64,000 nucleotides of DNA from Cedecea colo (GTDB taxonomy: Bacteria > Pseudomonadota > Gammaproteobacteria > Enterobacterales > Enterobacteriaceae). Of this stretch, positions 8,286 through 17,565 are shown piece after piece. Below the pieces are notes generated by a model. The model was not told the DNA's origin and did not search any database. It saw only the letters and a list, made by a program, of their open reading frames with translations. The first letter of the stretch is position 1. Every line of letters begins with the position of its first letter. Location of the stretch: contig NZ_SOYS01000007.1 of NCBI RefSeq assembly GCF_011808225.1, positions 62,001 to 126,000 of the forward strand. Direction: 5' to 3'. The position numbers and the translations under genes were made by a program.

Positions 8286-8585
8286 TTAATTAAAATAGCC
8301 GCGCGGCACCGCCTGCCCGAATCCGTCGCCGCTATCGGTGCTGTTATCCCTTCTTCCTCTTGCTTCAAGCCTGTCTGCACGAAGCCGTTCGCTTATTGCC
8401 CGGCGTTGATCCTGGCTCAGATATTCTTTGTTGTAGTACGGGTCGGGATACGGCGTGCGTATGAAGGTATCCTCGGCACCCGGTGAGTTCAGGGCGCGAT
8501 GTCCTTCGTGGTCTGAGTTATCCAGCGAGGAGCAACCGGCAAGCATGAGCGGGACGAACAATGCGATAGCGTGTTTGTAAGCCAT
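8286..8585 (-). CDS. Small lipoprotein of unknown function
   Basis: 99 residues starting at the ATG at 8585 with AGGAAG upstream. A signal sequence ends in the lipobox LAGC, giving an N-terminal lipid-anchored Cys at about residue 18. The rest is hydrophilic and Arg/Asp-rich, with a predicted helix (SQDQRRAISERLRADRLEAR). It is convergent with the secreted protein upstream. Function unknown. Confidence 0.75.
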   Translation of the reverse strand: MAYKHAIALFVPLMLAGCSSLDNSDHEGHRALNSPGAEDTFIRTPYPDPYYNKEYLSQDQRRAISERLRADRLEARGRRDNSTDSGDGFGQAVPRGYFN

Positions 8586-8722
8586 AATTCTTCCTGAGAG
8601 GGCACAAAACAACGGGCCAGGGGAGCGTCATTATCACCCATCAACTTATTGATGTGCTTTATGAATAACGGATATTGCGTAGCGTATCACGGATAATTAC
8701 TGGCGAATGTCGGCCCTGGTTA

Positions 8723-9160
8723 TTACCAACAAATATAATTAAACGGCCCGCGCTCACAAGGGCACATCCACGTATTGATTCTGTCCGCCTTAAACGTATA
8801 CATGCCGCCAAAGAACGGATCGACTACCAGCCAGCCCGGCACGCCGAAGAAAATAATATTTCCGAAGGTGTACCAGTGGCTGAGACGGTATTCGAGCGGC
8901 AAGCTCGTCGAATAATAACCTTCTTTCTTTAGCGTCAGCGTATCGATCACTTTGCCAAAATAGCTGCCGTCCGCTTTCGTCAGGGTGATGGATTGCGGCG
9001 TGAAGCTCGCCACGGCGATTTGGCCGGAGCCGTCAGTAATCACAAAGGGCACGTTCGCAGGCGCGCTGTCGATATAAACCGTTTCTTCATTATTGCCCAC
9101 GATATTAGCGCAGCCCGTCAGCAAAAACGGCAATAAAAGCAGCAACATTAAATTTTTCAT
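8723..9160 (-). CDS. Lipoprotein with PEGA-like beta domain
   Basis: 145 residues from the ATG at 9160; an upstream ATG at 9238 would place 26 Arg/Cys-rich residues before the signal peptide and is rejected. The lipobox LLTGC is clear. After it, NVPFVITDGSG and PQSITLTKADGSYFGK followed by a Lys-Glu-Gly-Tyr turn resemble PEGA-type surface domains; the C-terminal part is hydrophobic with FFGVPGW. It ends with Cys residues (CPC, ICW). A cell-envelope location is likely; role unknown. Confidence 0.72.
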   Translation of the reverse strand: MKNLMLLLLLPFLLTGCANIVGNNEETVYIDSAPANVPFVITDGSGQIAVASFTPQSITLTKADGSYFGKVIDTLTLKKEGYYSTSLPLEYRLSHWYTFGNIIFFGVPGWLVVDPFFGGMYTFKADRINTWMCPCERGPFNYICW

Positions 9161-9327
9161 CCTGAGCGCCCCGGCTCTTCCTGTATGTAGCGAACAAGAG
9201 CGACACGGGCGGCGGTGAACTTTAGATCGCGGAGACACAATATCGTAAGCCGCTTTTCTTTTCCCTGAAGAATATTGCCAGAATGAGGGCGTGTAGCCTT
9301 AAATATTCTCGCCGCCCTCAGCTTTCC

Positions 9328-9858
9328 TCAGTGGATCTCGCGCGTCGCATCTCCACCGATCATCATTAATCCAGCATCCGTCTTAATAAATCGCGGAGCC
9401 TTTAAATCGTCGGCCAGCACGGTCACTATCTCGAACAATAAGCCGGTGATATGTTCTTCCTGCTCAATCGACGGCTGGCCCTGCAAAAGCAGCATCGTTA
9501 ACGCCGCGCAATATTCGCGTAACGTTTCAGAGTCCGTAGTAAGCGGGCAGCGGTAATTGTCTGGTTCCGCCGCGTCTACCGTCAGACGCTTAATTAAATG
9601 CTTGGGCAGCGGCGCTTTAAGCACGACCCTTAATAACTCCAGCCCGGCACATAAGCGGCCACACAGCGCCATGCGTTCGGTATGGTCGTCATTCTCTGTC
9701 AGGCTGTCGGCAAAATACTGGCAGTAGTCCAGCACCTGAAACAAATCCAGTGCGTTATGCAGCGGGGTTTTTAACAGCGTAGTGATAGCCGACTCACGAA
9801 CCGGCAGCGGGAGGGTGATTTCAGCGGTAGGGGTTGTGGTACTATTCGTGTTAGCCAT
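9328..9858 (-). CDS. Conserved hypothetical alpha-helical protein
   Basis: 176 residues, mostly helical and Leu-rich, without signal peptide or membrane span. I recognise no family. The ATG at 9858 is followed by a Thr-rich N terminus. Divergent from the ribbon-helix-helix gene at 9992, with about 130 bp of shared upstream DNA. Composition is close to the core genome, so it may lie just outside the AT-rich island. Confidence 0.6.
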   Translation of the reverse strand: MANTNSTTTPTAEITLPLPVRESAITTLLKTPLHNALDLFQVLDYCQYFADSLTENDDHTERMALCGRLCAGLELLRVVLKAPLPKHLIKRLTVDAAEPDNYRCPLTTDSETLREYCAALTMLLLQGQPSIEQEEHITGLLFEIVTVLADDLKAPRFIKTDAGLMMIGGDATREIH

Positions 9859-9952
9859 GGCGTTAGTCTCTGTTAACGTTGTGGTTAGCCCTCGTCTGGT
9901 ACTCGCAATACCTTTCGGGGGCGTTCTTTTTCAGGTAACCCTATGCTAGGGT

Positions 9953-9989
9953 GTGTACCTTGTCTGCCACACTAATTCTAAGGGTACAT
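9953..9989. promoter_or_regulatory. Possible autoregulatory operator of the ribbon-helix-helix gene
   Basis: Imperfect inverted repeat: GTGTACCTT (9953-) faces AAGGGTACAT (ending 9989), directly before the ATG at 9992 and overlapping its ribosome-binding region. Ribbon-helix-helix antitoxin-type proteins usually bind such palindromes at their own promoters. Assignment is by position only. Confidence 0.4.
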
Positions 9990-9991
9990 AC

Positions 9992-10183
9992 ATGTCAACG
10001 GTCAAATATGATGCTAAGCAGTCCAATTCCGGTAAAAATCCAGCATTTCAGATCCGGATCTCACCAGAACTGAAAGCTCAGTTTGAAGTTGCAGCGAAAG
10101 ATGCGGGAATGAGTCTTGGAAATTGGTTAAAGACGCTTGGGCGGAAAGAATTAGAGAGATTAAGGATTGAGATTAATAGATAA
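9992..10183 (+). CDS. Ribbon-helix-helix (Arc/HicB-tail-like) DNA-binding protein
   Basis: 63 residues from the ATG at 9992, preceded by AAGGG. The segment FQIRISPELKAQFEVAAKDAGMSLGNWLKTL is a typical beta strand-helix-helix of Arc/MetJ or HicB C-terminal type. Such proteins are often antitoxins or small repressors. No toxin gene is directly adjacent; the next gene on the same strand is the sce7726-family gene 103 bp downstream, so it could regulate that operon. Confidence 0.75.
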   Translation: MSTVKYDAKQSNSGKNPAFQIRISPELKAQFEVAAKDAGMSLGNWLKTLGRKELERLRIEINR

Positions 10184-10286
10184 TGGTAATAAATTAGTTA
10201 GTTGTGCCATAGTTAGTATTACTAGTTTTTTATGATTTATATTGTTGAAACTGTTGTTGGATGCAGGTTCTAACGTGAGGATCAGA

Positions 10287-11174
10287 ATGTTAAATCCTAC
10301 ACAAATCTCAGCATTGTCGAGAATTTTTTCGGCAGCTGTATTCAGTGAGATGGCTCTGAAAGGGTATTCGGCTCTCTTTACCCGTTTGTTATGGGAATCA
10401 GAATTACTCCCTGATTTTAGCCGAAGCGAAACCACAATAGGCGATGCATTTGATAGTGCATTTACGTTATTAAGGAAGTCTGGGATACGTAATGAATACG
10501 TATATCGCGCGGCATTAACTCATAATTTACTTTTGGGGAAGCACTCTTTACGCACAGCGAGCCTATTAACAGAGTTTAGGATTGGTTCTTGTAAAGCGGA
10601 TATGATCATCCTCAATGGTACAGGAACAGTATATGAAATAAAATCAGATCGGGACTCGTTGGTACGATTAGATAATCAAATAATTAATTATAAGAAAGCA
10701 TTTTCAAAAATATATGTGATCGCCGGTTCTGCGCATATAGATGAGATATTGGATAAAACTCCAAAAGATATCGGTGTGTTAAAATTAGTTAGGTGGAATA
10801 GAATAAGTACTATTCGAGAGGCCATTGAAAATACAGAATCTATTTGTTCTTCAACAATATGTGAGTCTTTACGCTTGCAAGAATCGTTGGAAGTTCTTAA
10901 TGACTTAGGAATAGATATTCCACAAGTTTCAAATATTAAGATTAGAGGAGTGATAAAAGATTTATTTGCAGACCTAGATCCCAAAGTAGTGCACCAATCT
11001 ATGATAAAAACACTAAAAAGGACGCGTAACTTGGCCCCTTTGAGAGAGCTATTGGCTCAATTGCCAAAAGCACTTCAACCAGCAGCATTGTCAGCTCAGT
11101 TACGCACAAAGGATCATGAACGCTTGATCAAGACATTAAACCAACCTCTTGATGAAGCTTTAAAATGGGTTTAA
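10287..11174 (+). CDS. sce7726-family protein (PD-(D/E)XK nuclease-like)
   Basis: 295 residues. The ATG at 10287 was chosen for GAGG at 10277-10280, 6 bases upstream. The central region has the arrangement of a PD-(D/E)XK fold: E96 in TEFRIG, D105 in KADMI, and E117-x-K119 in VYEIKSD, the core metal-binding triad. These features and the partner gene match the family named after Sorangium sce7726. No function has been established that I know of. Very AT-rich relative to neighbours. It is followed 3 bases later by the sce7725-family gene. Confidence 0.75.
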   Translation: MLNPTQISALSRIFSAAVFSEMALKGYSALFTRLLWESELLPDFSRSETTIGDAFDSAFTLLRKSGIRNEYVYRAALTHNLLLGKHSLRTASLLTEFRIGSCKADMIILNGTGTVYEIKSDRDSLVRLDNQIINYKKAFSKIYVIAGSAHIDEILDKTPKDIGVLKLVRWNRISTIREAIENTESICSSTICESLRLQESLEVLNDLGIDIPQVSNIKIRGVIKDLFADLDPKVVHQSMIKTLKRTRNLAPLRELLAQLPKALQPAALSAQLRTKDHERLIKTLNQPLDEALKWV

Positions 11175-11177
11175 ATT

Positions 11178-12110
11178 ATGTATCATCCATATTTTAGAGG
11201 TAAGCAGTTTGATTTAATTACTATTAGAGAAACTGCTAATTTAATGGCTTCTTCTAACTTCGTTCCTATTATTGAACCTGTACGAGAAACACTTAATGGT
11301 CTAGAAAAAACACTTGATGCGATATGTGATGCGAAGGGTAAGGCAATAGTGATAATTAACCCTTTATACGGGGACCACTCAAATGATGGGCAGTGTATTT
11401 CTCAGTTGCTTCGAGAGAAATACCTTAGTAGAATTAATATTTCAGCAGGTATTTTATTACATGAAGGACTAAGCGTTGCGGAATCATTAGATTATCTTAA
11501 TGAGCACAAAGATCATAACCCATGTCTCGTGCATGCAGGATTTGCGGAACCTAAGTTACTTTCAGAAAAAATAGACGTTAAAATTAATAAGAATATATTT
11601 TTAGAGCAGCATTGCGGAAAACTATATCGTAAGCATTTTAAAGGCTGTGAAAGAGTATTAATCCGTGACGGCTTTAAAAAACGGCGAAATGCTGATTATC
11701 CTGAGTTAGAGGAGTTTTCGGATTTACATATCACATTTTCTGAAGAAGATATGGATGGTTTCGGGGATTTTCTGATCGTTGGTGATGATTATAGTATAGG
11801 TGGTGGTCCAGCATATGCCGTAGCTATACATATTACTTTTATCGATGAAAATAAAGATGATGTTATGTATATATATCATTTTGTTTCAACGACTAAAGAT
11901 ACTCCTACAGACCCAGCTGGTAAATTTGGACAAGCTTTAGATAAACTAATAAATAAATTAGATAACTCTAATTCACATGTTTACGAAACAAGAGCTATTT
12001 TAGAGTTTCGAGCATTACATAACAAAGGGCATTTTCCTGGGCTGGGAACAGTGAAAAAGCTTTCAATGATTCATCATATAGAAACTTTATCTATCTATCT
12101 TCAGGGGTAA
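11178..12110 (+). CDS. sce7725-family protein (Beta-protein-like)
   Basis: 310 residues opening MYHPYFRGKQFDLITIRE, the characteristic start of sce7725-family proteins, which are usually encoded next to sce7726-family genes. The predicted alternation of beta strands and helices, with PIIEPVRE early, suggests the TIM-barrel-like fold of the phage T4 Beta-protein family. No catalytic motif is evident to me. It lies 3 bases after the upstream stop and 2 bases before the RES gene, so all three are one transcription unit. Confidence 0.75.
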   Translation: MYHPYFRGKQFDLITIRETANLMASSNFVPIIEPVRETLNGLEKTLDAICDAKGKAIVIINPLYGDHSNDGQCISQLLREKYLSRINISAGILLHEGLSVAESLDYLNEHKDHNPCLVHAGFAEPKLLSEKIDVKINKNIFLEQHCGKLYRKHFKGCERVLIRDGFKKRRNADYPELEEFSDLHITFSEEDMDGFGDFLIVGDDYSIGGGPAYAVAIHITFIDENKDDVMYIYHFVSTTKDTPTDPAGKFGQALDKLINKLDNSNSHVYETRAILEFRALHNKGHFPGLGTVKKLSMIHHIETLSIYLQG

Positions 12111-12112
12111 TC

Positions 12113-13135
12113 ATGGACGAAAAATGCTGCCCAGAATGTTTTAATGATAATGGACTCAGAAGAAGCATTATACCAAGCCTAGAACCGATTAAAGGGACAT
12201 GTTCATACTGTAAAAGTGAAAATGTCGACATAATCGAACCATCTAAGTTAGCAATTTTTTTTGAAATGCTTATAAATGTGTACGAACCTAATGAAGATGG
12301 TAAGGGGTTAGTTGAGTGGATGCGTGATGATTGGGGACTCTTTACTCATCATCATATGGATAATGCTCATGCTAAAGAACTGCTTAGTGAAATACTTGAT
12401 GACGGAGAGATCGTTAGGAAAAATTATATTCCATCGAGTGCTTATAAAAGTGAAGCATTAGCTCAGTGGGATACTCTTAAAGATGAATTACTTTACAAAA
12501 ATCGCTATTTTTTGGATCAACAATTTGATACAGAACGGCTTACAGAGCTTTTGGGTCATTTGAAAGCTTACGAAATTCCTGAAGAGTGGTTTCGTGCAAG
12601 AATAATGTTAAGTGATAAGTCATATGATATTGCAGAAATGGGGGCTCCTCCCAAAAGATTAGCAAGCCACGGCCGGGCTAATCCAACAGGCATTCCTTAT
12701 TTATATTTGGGATCATTTCCTGAAACGGCGATTGCTGAAATAAGGCCACATACCGGAGAAAAGGCAACTGTTGCTAAGTTTAAAATTCCCGAAGGATTAA
12801 TTGCAATTGATCTTCGTAATCCACGTGAACATGTTTCACCTTTTCTTTTATCAGACGCAAGTGAAATAGGAAAAATGAGATCAGATATACCTTTCTTAGA
12901 GCGACTCGGGGAGGAGTTAACACGACCTGTTTTGCCCCGAAGTGCTGCAATTGACTATATTCCAAGCCAATATTTGTGTGAGTTTATAAAAAAGAAAGGT
13001 TTCCAAGGTGTTATATATAGAAGCTCAGTTAGCCATGGTATAAATCTTGCTTTATTTGACCCAACACAAGGAAAACCTATTTCAATTACTCAATATAATG
13101 TTAATTGTGTAAGTGTTGAGGTAAGTTTAGGTTAA
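12113..13135 (+). CDS. RES-domain protein with N-terminal zinc-ribbon/HEPN-RES region
   Basis: 340 residues. The N terminus has paired Cys motifs (CCPEC at 5-9 and CSYC near residue 35) that could bind zinc. The C-terminal half is a RES domain: FRARI, a Glu in PETAIAEIRP, and YRSSVSHGINLALFD provide the conserved Arg, Glu and Ser positions. RES toxins (for example ParT/Res) degrade NAD+ or ADP-ribosylate targets. Here the usual Xre-like antitoxin is absent and the domain is fused to a sensor-like N terminus. The gene ends 35 bases before the selC 3' end. Confidence 0.78.
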   Translation: MDEKCCPECFNDNGLRRSIIPSLEPIKGTCSYCKSENVDIIEPSKLAIFFEMLINVYEPNEDGKGLVEWMRDDWGLFTHHHMDNAHAKELLSEILDDGEIVRKNYIPSSAYKSEALAQWDTLKDELLYKNRYFLDQQFDTERLTELLGHLKAYEIPEEWFRARIMLSDKSYDIAEMGAPPKRLASHGRANPTGIPYLYLGSFPETAIAEIRPHTGEKATVAKFKIPEGLIAIDLRNPREHVSPFLLSDASEIGKMRSDIPFLERLGEELTRPVLPRSAAIDYIPSQYLCEFIKKKGFQGVIYRSSVSHGINLALFDPTQGKPISITQYNVNCVSVEVSLG

Positions 13136-13169
13136 GGAGTTTTGGGATTAAATTTAAAATTAAAAAACT

Positions 13170-13264
13170 TGGCGGAAGATCACAGGAGTCGAACCTGCCC
13201 GGCACCGCTGGCGGCACCAACTGGAGTTGAAGTCCAGCCGCCTCACCGGAGACGACGATCTTCC
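13170..13264 (-). tRNA. selC: tRNA-Sec (selC), anticodon UCA
   Basis: Ninety-five bases matching E. coli selC almost base for base: 5' GGAAGATCGTCG, anticodon loop CTTCAAC, the long variable arm and 3' GATCTTCCGCCA. It delivers selenocysteine at UGA in proteins such as FdoG, also encoded here. The 3' end points toward the AT-rich island at 10-13.1 kb, and selC 3' ends are frequent integration sites in enterobacteria. yicJ lies on the 5' side, as in E. coli. Confidence 0.97.
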
Positions 13265-13553
13265 CAGCCTCGATTGCTACATGGAGGCGGGGCGGATTAT
13301 ACCGGGTTTTTACCAACCGCCAAACAATGCTTTCCCCTTTCCTCAATCATTCCGCTATAACCCTTAGCTAAATCAATTATTTCACACATAAACCAGTCGC
13401 TTCCCGTTTCTTAGCCTGCTAAGAGAGCGACCCGGCTCACAGATATCAAGAAACGTAACCTGATAACCAGAAAACAGAATTCCCGCTCCTTGCCCAATGC
13501 ACTAAAACGGAAGATATCAAAAAGTTAACGCCGCAAGGTAGAGGAACGTAAAG

Positions 13554-14948
13554 ATGACAAGTCAGGTACTTTCCGCGAAGGAAAAGTTTGGCTATGGCCT
13601 CGGCGACGCCGCCAGCCATATCGTTTTCGATAACGTCATGATGTACATGATGTTCTTTTACACCGACATCTTCGGCATTCCAGCCGGATTCGTCGGCACC
13701 ATGTTCCTGCTGGCCCGCGCGCTGGATGCGATTTCCGACCCGTGCATGGGGCTGATTGCCGACCGCACCCGCAGCCGCTGGGGAAAATTCCGGCCGTGGC
13801 TTTTCTTTGGCGCTGTTCCATTCGGTATCGTCTGCGTGTTTGCTTACAGCACGCCTGATTTCAGCCTGCACGGCAAAATGATTTACGCAGCCATCACCTA
13901 CACGCTGCTGACTCTAATGTATACCGTGGTCAACATTCCTTACTGCGCGCTGGGCGGCGTAATCACCAATGACCCAACGCAGCGCATCTCCCTGCAATCC
14001 TGGCGCTTTGTGCTGGCGACGGCGGGCGGCATGCTCTCCACCGTGCTGATGATGCCGCTGGTTAATCTGCTGGGCGGCGAAGACAAAGCCTTTGGTTTCC
14101 AGGCCGGTATTGGCGTGCTGTCGGTGGTGGCGTTCATTATGCTGGCGACCTGCTTCTTCACCACCAAAGAGCGCGTTGAAGCGCCGCCGAGCACCACCTC
14201 CGCCCGTGAAGACCTGCGCGATATCTGGCAGAACGATCAGTGGCGCATCGTTGGCATCCTCACCATCCTGAACATCATGGCAGTCTGTATTCGCGGCGGT
14301 GCGATGATGTATTACGTCACCTGGATTATGGGCTCCCCGCTGCTGTTCACCGCGTTCCTCACCACCTACTGCGTCGGCAATCTTATCGGCAGCGCCGCCG
14401 CCAAGCCGCTCACCGACTGGAAATGCAAAGTCAGCGTATTCTGGTGGACCAACGCCGCGCTGGCGGTGCTCAGCGTTGCCATGTTCTTCGTGCCGATGAG
14501 TTCCGTCGTCACCATGTTTATTTTCATCTTTGCGATTGGCGTACTGCATCAGTTAGTGACGCCAATCCAGTGGGTAATGATGTCCGACACCGTGGACTAC
14601 GGCGAGTGGACCAACGGTAAGCGCCTCACTGGCATCAGCTTTGCGGGTACGCTGTTCGTGCTGAAGCTCGGCCTGGCTATCGGCGGCGCGCTGATTGGCT
14701 GGATGCTGGCAGGCGGCGGCTACGATGCCGGTGCCGCTACGCAAAACAGCGCCACCATCAGCATTATCATCGCGCTGTTCACCGTTGTGCCGGGTATCTG
14801 CTACCTGATTAGCGCCGTGGTCGCCAAACGCTACTACACCCTGAATACGCCGTTCCTGAAGAAGATCCTCGGCGAACTGGCGGCAGGCGTGCGTCGCAAT
14901 CAGCAAGAATTTGAAAAAACTCCCGTATCGAAAGAATTTCAGCAGTAG
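13554..14948 (+). CDS. yicJ: Glycoside-pentoside-hexuronide transporter YicJ
   Basis: 464 residues, close to E. coli YicJ (460), a 12-TM cation symporter of the GPH family related to MelB and XynB transporters. Opening residues SAKEKFGYGLGDAASHIVFD are diagnostic of GPH, and MSDTVDYGEWTNGKR is the conserved cytoplasmic loop. It probably imports alpha-xylosides for YicI, whose gene starts 11 bases after its stop. GAGGAACG precedes the ATG. Confidence 0.95.
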   Translation: MTSQVLSAKEKFGYGLGDAASHIVFDNVMMYMMFFYTDIFGIPAGFVGTMFLLARALDAISDPCMGLIADRTRSRWGKFRPWLFFGAVPFGIVCVFAYSTPDFSLHGKMIYAAITYTLLTLMYTVVNIPYCALGGVITNDPTQRISLQSWRFVLATAGGMLSTVLMMPLVNLLGGEDKAFGFQAGIGVLSVVAFIMLATCFFTTKERVEAPPSTTSAREDLRDIWQNDQWRIVGILTILNIMAVCIRGGAMMYYVTWIMGSPLLFTAFLTTYCVGNLIGSAAAKPLTDWKCKVSVFWWTNAALAVLSVAMFFVPMSSVVTMFIFIFAIGVLHQLVTPIQWVMMSDTVDYGEWTNGKRLTGISFAGTLFVLKLGLAIGGALIGWMLAGGGYDAGAATQNSATISIIIALFTVVPGICYLISAVVAKRYYTLNTPFLKKILGELAAGVRRNQQEFEKTPVSKEFQQ

Positions 14949-14959
14949 AGGATTAGGTA

Positions 14960-17284
14960 ATGAAAATTAGTGACGGTAACTGGCTGATTCAGCCTGGCCT
15001 TGCGTTGATTCACCCGATTCAGGTGTTTGACGTGGAACAGCAGGGCAGCGAGATGATTGTCTACGCAGGGACGAAGGACGTGAGTGAGCGCGCAGGCCAG
15101 CTTGATACGCCTCTGTTTACGCTGCGCTTCTTCTCCCCGCAGGAAGGCATTGTCGGCGTGCGAATTGAGCACTTCCAGGGCGCGGTTAACAACGGCCCGC
15201 ACTATCCGCTGAACGTGCTGCACGATGTGAAAGTGCAGATGCAGAACACCGCCGAGTTTGCCGAGCTGAAAAGCGGCAATCTGAGCGTGCGCGTTACCAA
15301 AGGCGATGCCTGGGCGCTGGATTTTCTGCGCGACGGCGTGCGCATCACCGGCAGCGCTTTCAAAAATAACGGCTATGTTCAGGATGCGAATACGGGCCGC
15401 ACGCACGTGTTTGAGCGCCTTGATTTGGGCGTGGGCGAGGCGGTTTACGGCCTCGGTGAGCGCTTTACCGCGCTGGTGAAAAATGGCCAGACGGTAGAAA
15501 CCTGGAACCGCGACGGCGGCACCAGCACCGAGCAGTCCTACAAAAACATCCCGTTTTACCTCACCAATCGCGGCTACGGCGTGCTGGTTAACCATCCGGA
15601 ATGCGTTTCTTTTGAAGTGGGTTCGGAGAAAGTTTCGAAGGTGCAGTTCAGCGTCGAGGGCGAATATCTCGAATACTTCGTGATCGACGGCCCAACGCCA
15701 AAAGCGGTGCTAGATAAATACACCCGCTTCACCGGCCGCCCGGCGCTGCCGCCCGCATGGTCGTTTGGCCTGTGGCTAACGACTTCGTTCACCACCAATT
15801 ACGACGAGGCGACGGTCAACAGCTTTATCGACGGCATGGCGGAGCGCAGGCTGCCGCTGCACGTTTTCCACTTTGACTGCTTCTGGATGAAGGCCTTCCA
15901 GTGGTGCGATTTTGAGTGGGACCCGGCGACCTTCCCGGACCCGGAAGGCATGCTCAAACGCCTGAAAGCGCGCGGCCTGAAAATCTGCGTGTGGATCAAC
16001 CCATACATCGGCCAAAAATCCCCGCTGTTCCGTGAGGGGATGGAGAAAGGTTATCTGCTTAAGCGCCCGAACGGTGCGGTGTGGCAGTGGGATAAATGGC
16101 AGCCGGGGCAGGCGATTGTCGATTTCACCAACCCGCAGGCTTGTGAGTGGTATGCCGGACACCTGAAACGTCTGGTGCGCATGGGCGTGGACTGCTTCAA
16201 AACCGACTTCGGCGAGCGCATTCCGACGGACGTGGTGTGGCACGACGGCAGCGATCCGCAGAAAATGCACAACCACTATGCCTTCATCTACAACGAACTG
16301 GTATGGAACGTGCTCAAACAGGAGCTGGGCGAAGAAGAGGCGGTGCTGTTTGCCCGCTCGGCGTCCGTGGGGGCGCAACAGTTCCCGGTGCACTGGGGCG
16401 GCGACTGCTACGCCAACTACGAATCAATGGCGGAAAGCCTGCGCGGCGGCCTGTCGCTGGGCATGTCCGGTTTCGGGTTCTGGAGCCACGACATCGGCGG
16501 CTTCGAAAACACCGCGCCCGCACATGTCTACAAGCGCTGGTGCGCGTTTGGGCTGCTCTCCAGCCACAGCCGTCTGCACGGTAGCAAATCTTACCGCGTG
16601 CCGTGGGCGTACGACGATGAAGCCTGCGACGTGGTGCGCCACTTCACGCAGTGGAAGTCGCGCCTGATGCCTTATCTGTATCGCCAGGCGGCGCTGGCAG
16701 CCGAGTTTGGCACGCCGATGATGCGCGCCATGATGCTGGAGTTTCCGGACGATCCGGGCTGCGACTATCTTGACCGTCAGTACATGCTGGGTGAGTCAGT
16801 CATGGTGGCACCGGTGTTCAGCGAGGCGGGCGACGTGCAGTTCTACCTGCCGGAAGGCCGCTGGACACACCTGTTCACCAATCACGAAGCGCAGGGCAGC
16901 CGCTGGCATAAACAGCAGCACGACTTCATGAGCCTGCCGGTCTATGTGTGTGACAACACGCTGCTGGCGCTGGGCAACAACGACCAGAAGCCAGACTATG
17001 CGTGGCACGAAGGCACCGCCTTCCAGCTGTTCAACCTGGACGATGGCAATGAAGCGCGGTGCGAAGTCCCGGCGGCGAACGGCACGGTTATCTTCACGCT
17101 GAAGGTGAAGCGCGAAAGCAGCACGTTGACGGTGCACGGAGAAGGCCAGGCGAAAGACTGGACGCTGTGCCTGCGGAATGTCAGCGGCGTGAAGAGCGTA
17201 CAGCAGGGCCGCAGCACGGCAGGCGAACAGGGCGTGGTAATTTCGCCGGATTCAGCCGAGTCCGGGCTGGTTATCGAGCTTTAA
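14960..17284 (+). CDS. yicI: Alpha-xylosidase YicI (GH31)
   Basis: 774 residues (E. coli YicI is 772). GH31 landmarks: the catalytic nucleophile in CFKTDFGE, the GLGERF segment in the N-terminal beta domain, [18 protein letters not shown], and SHDIGGFE. In E. coli the enzyme is a cytoplasmic hexamer releasing alpha-D-xylose, for example from isoprimeverose. Cotranscribed with yicJ. Confidence 0.96.
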   Translation: MKISDGNWLIQPGLALIHPIQVFDVEQQGSEMIVYAGTKDVSERAGQLDTPLFTLRFFSPQEGIVGVRIEHFQGAVNNGPHYPLNVLHDVKVQMQNTAEFAELKSGNLSVRVTKGDAWALDFLRDGVRITGSAFKNNGYVQDANTGRTHVFERLDLGVGEAVYGLGERFTALVKNGQTVETWNRDGGTSTEQSYKNIPFYLTNRGYGVLVNHPECVSFEVGSEKVSKVQFSVEGEYLEYFVIDGPTPKAVLDKYTRFTGRPALPPAWSFGLWLTTSFTTNYDEATVNSFIDGMAERRLPLHVFHFDCFWMKAFQWCDFEWDPATFPDPEGMLKRLKARGLKICVWINPYIGQKSPLFREGMEKGYLLKRPNGAVWQWDKWQPGQAIVDFTNPQACEWYAGHLKRLVRMGVDCFKTDFGERIPTDVVWHDGSDPQKMHNHYAFIYNELVWNVLKQELGEEEAVLFARSASVGAQQFPVHWGGDCYANYESMAESLRGGLSLGMSGFGFWSHDIGGFENTAPAHVYKRWCAFGLLSSHSRLHGSKSYRVPWAYDDEACDVVRHFTQWKSRLMPYLYRQAALAAEFGTPMMRAMMLEFPDDPGCDYLDRQYMLGESVMVAPVFSEAGDVQFYLPEGRWTHLFTNHEAQGSRWHKQQHDFMSLPVYVCDNTLLALGNNDQKPDYAWHEGTAFQLFNLDDGNEARCEVPAANGTVIFTLKVKRESSTLTVHGEGQAKDWTLCLRNVSGVKSVQQGRSTAGEQGVVISPDSAESGLVIEL

Positions 17285-17290
17285 CCTTGA

Positions 17291-17320
17291 CAGTCTCCTC
17301 TCTCATCAGAGAGGAGACTG
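17291..17320 (+). terminator. Perfect hairpin after yicI
   Basis: Thirteen-base arms (CAGTCTCCTCTCT and AGAGAGGAGACTG) with a four-base loop lie 7 bases after the yicI stop. No U-run follows, so it may act as an mRNA-stabilising stem or a weak terminator. The interval 17323-17565 has no gene I can name; see findings for a short open frame on the minus strand. Confidence 0.6.
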
Positions 17321-17565
17321 TTGCGCTATACATTCTGGCTATTAGCGGCTTTGGTTGCGGATCGTAACCCAGCGAATTTCTTAGATAGCTCAGCAGCTCT
17401 TCTTTCGTGAGGTGCCGGGCGTTATTTTGTCTTACTTGCTGGCGTAGAAATCAGCGCTGCACTACCGCTAAACAAAAATTTTTCGCTTTTCTGGCAATAT
17501 TCCGTTCCTTATTCGTCTGCCTCACCAGAAGTAATAATCAGGTAATCTGGCGATGAGTAAAAACG

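Noticed and set aside
9300-13264. Classic integrase-bearing island with attL/attR at selC
   Set aside because: No integrase and no repeated selC 3' end were seen by eye to the left of the AT-rich block, so only an island-like insertion is claimed.
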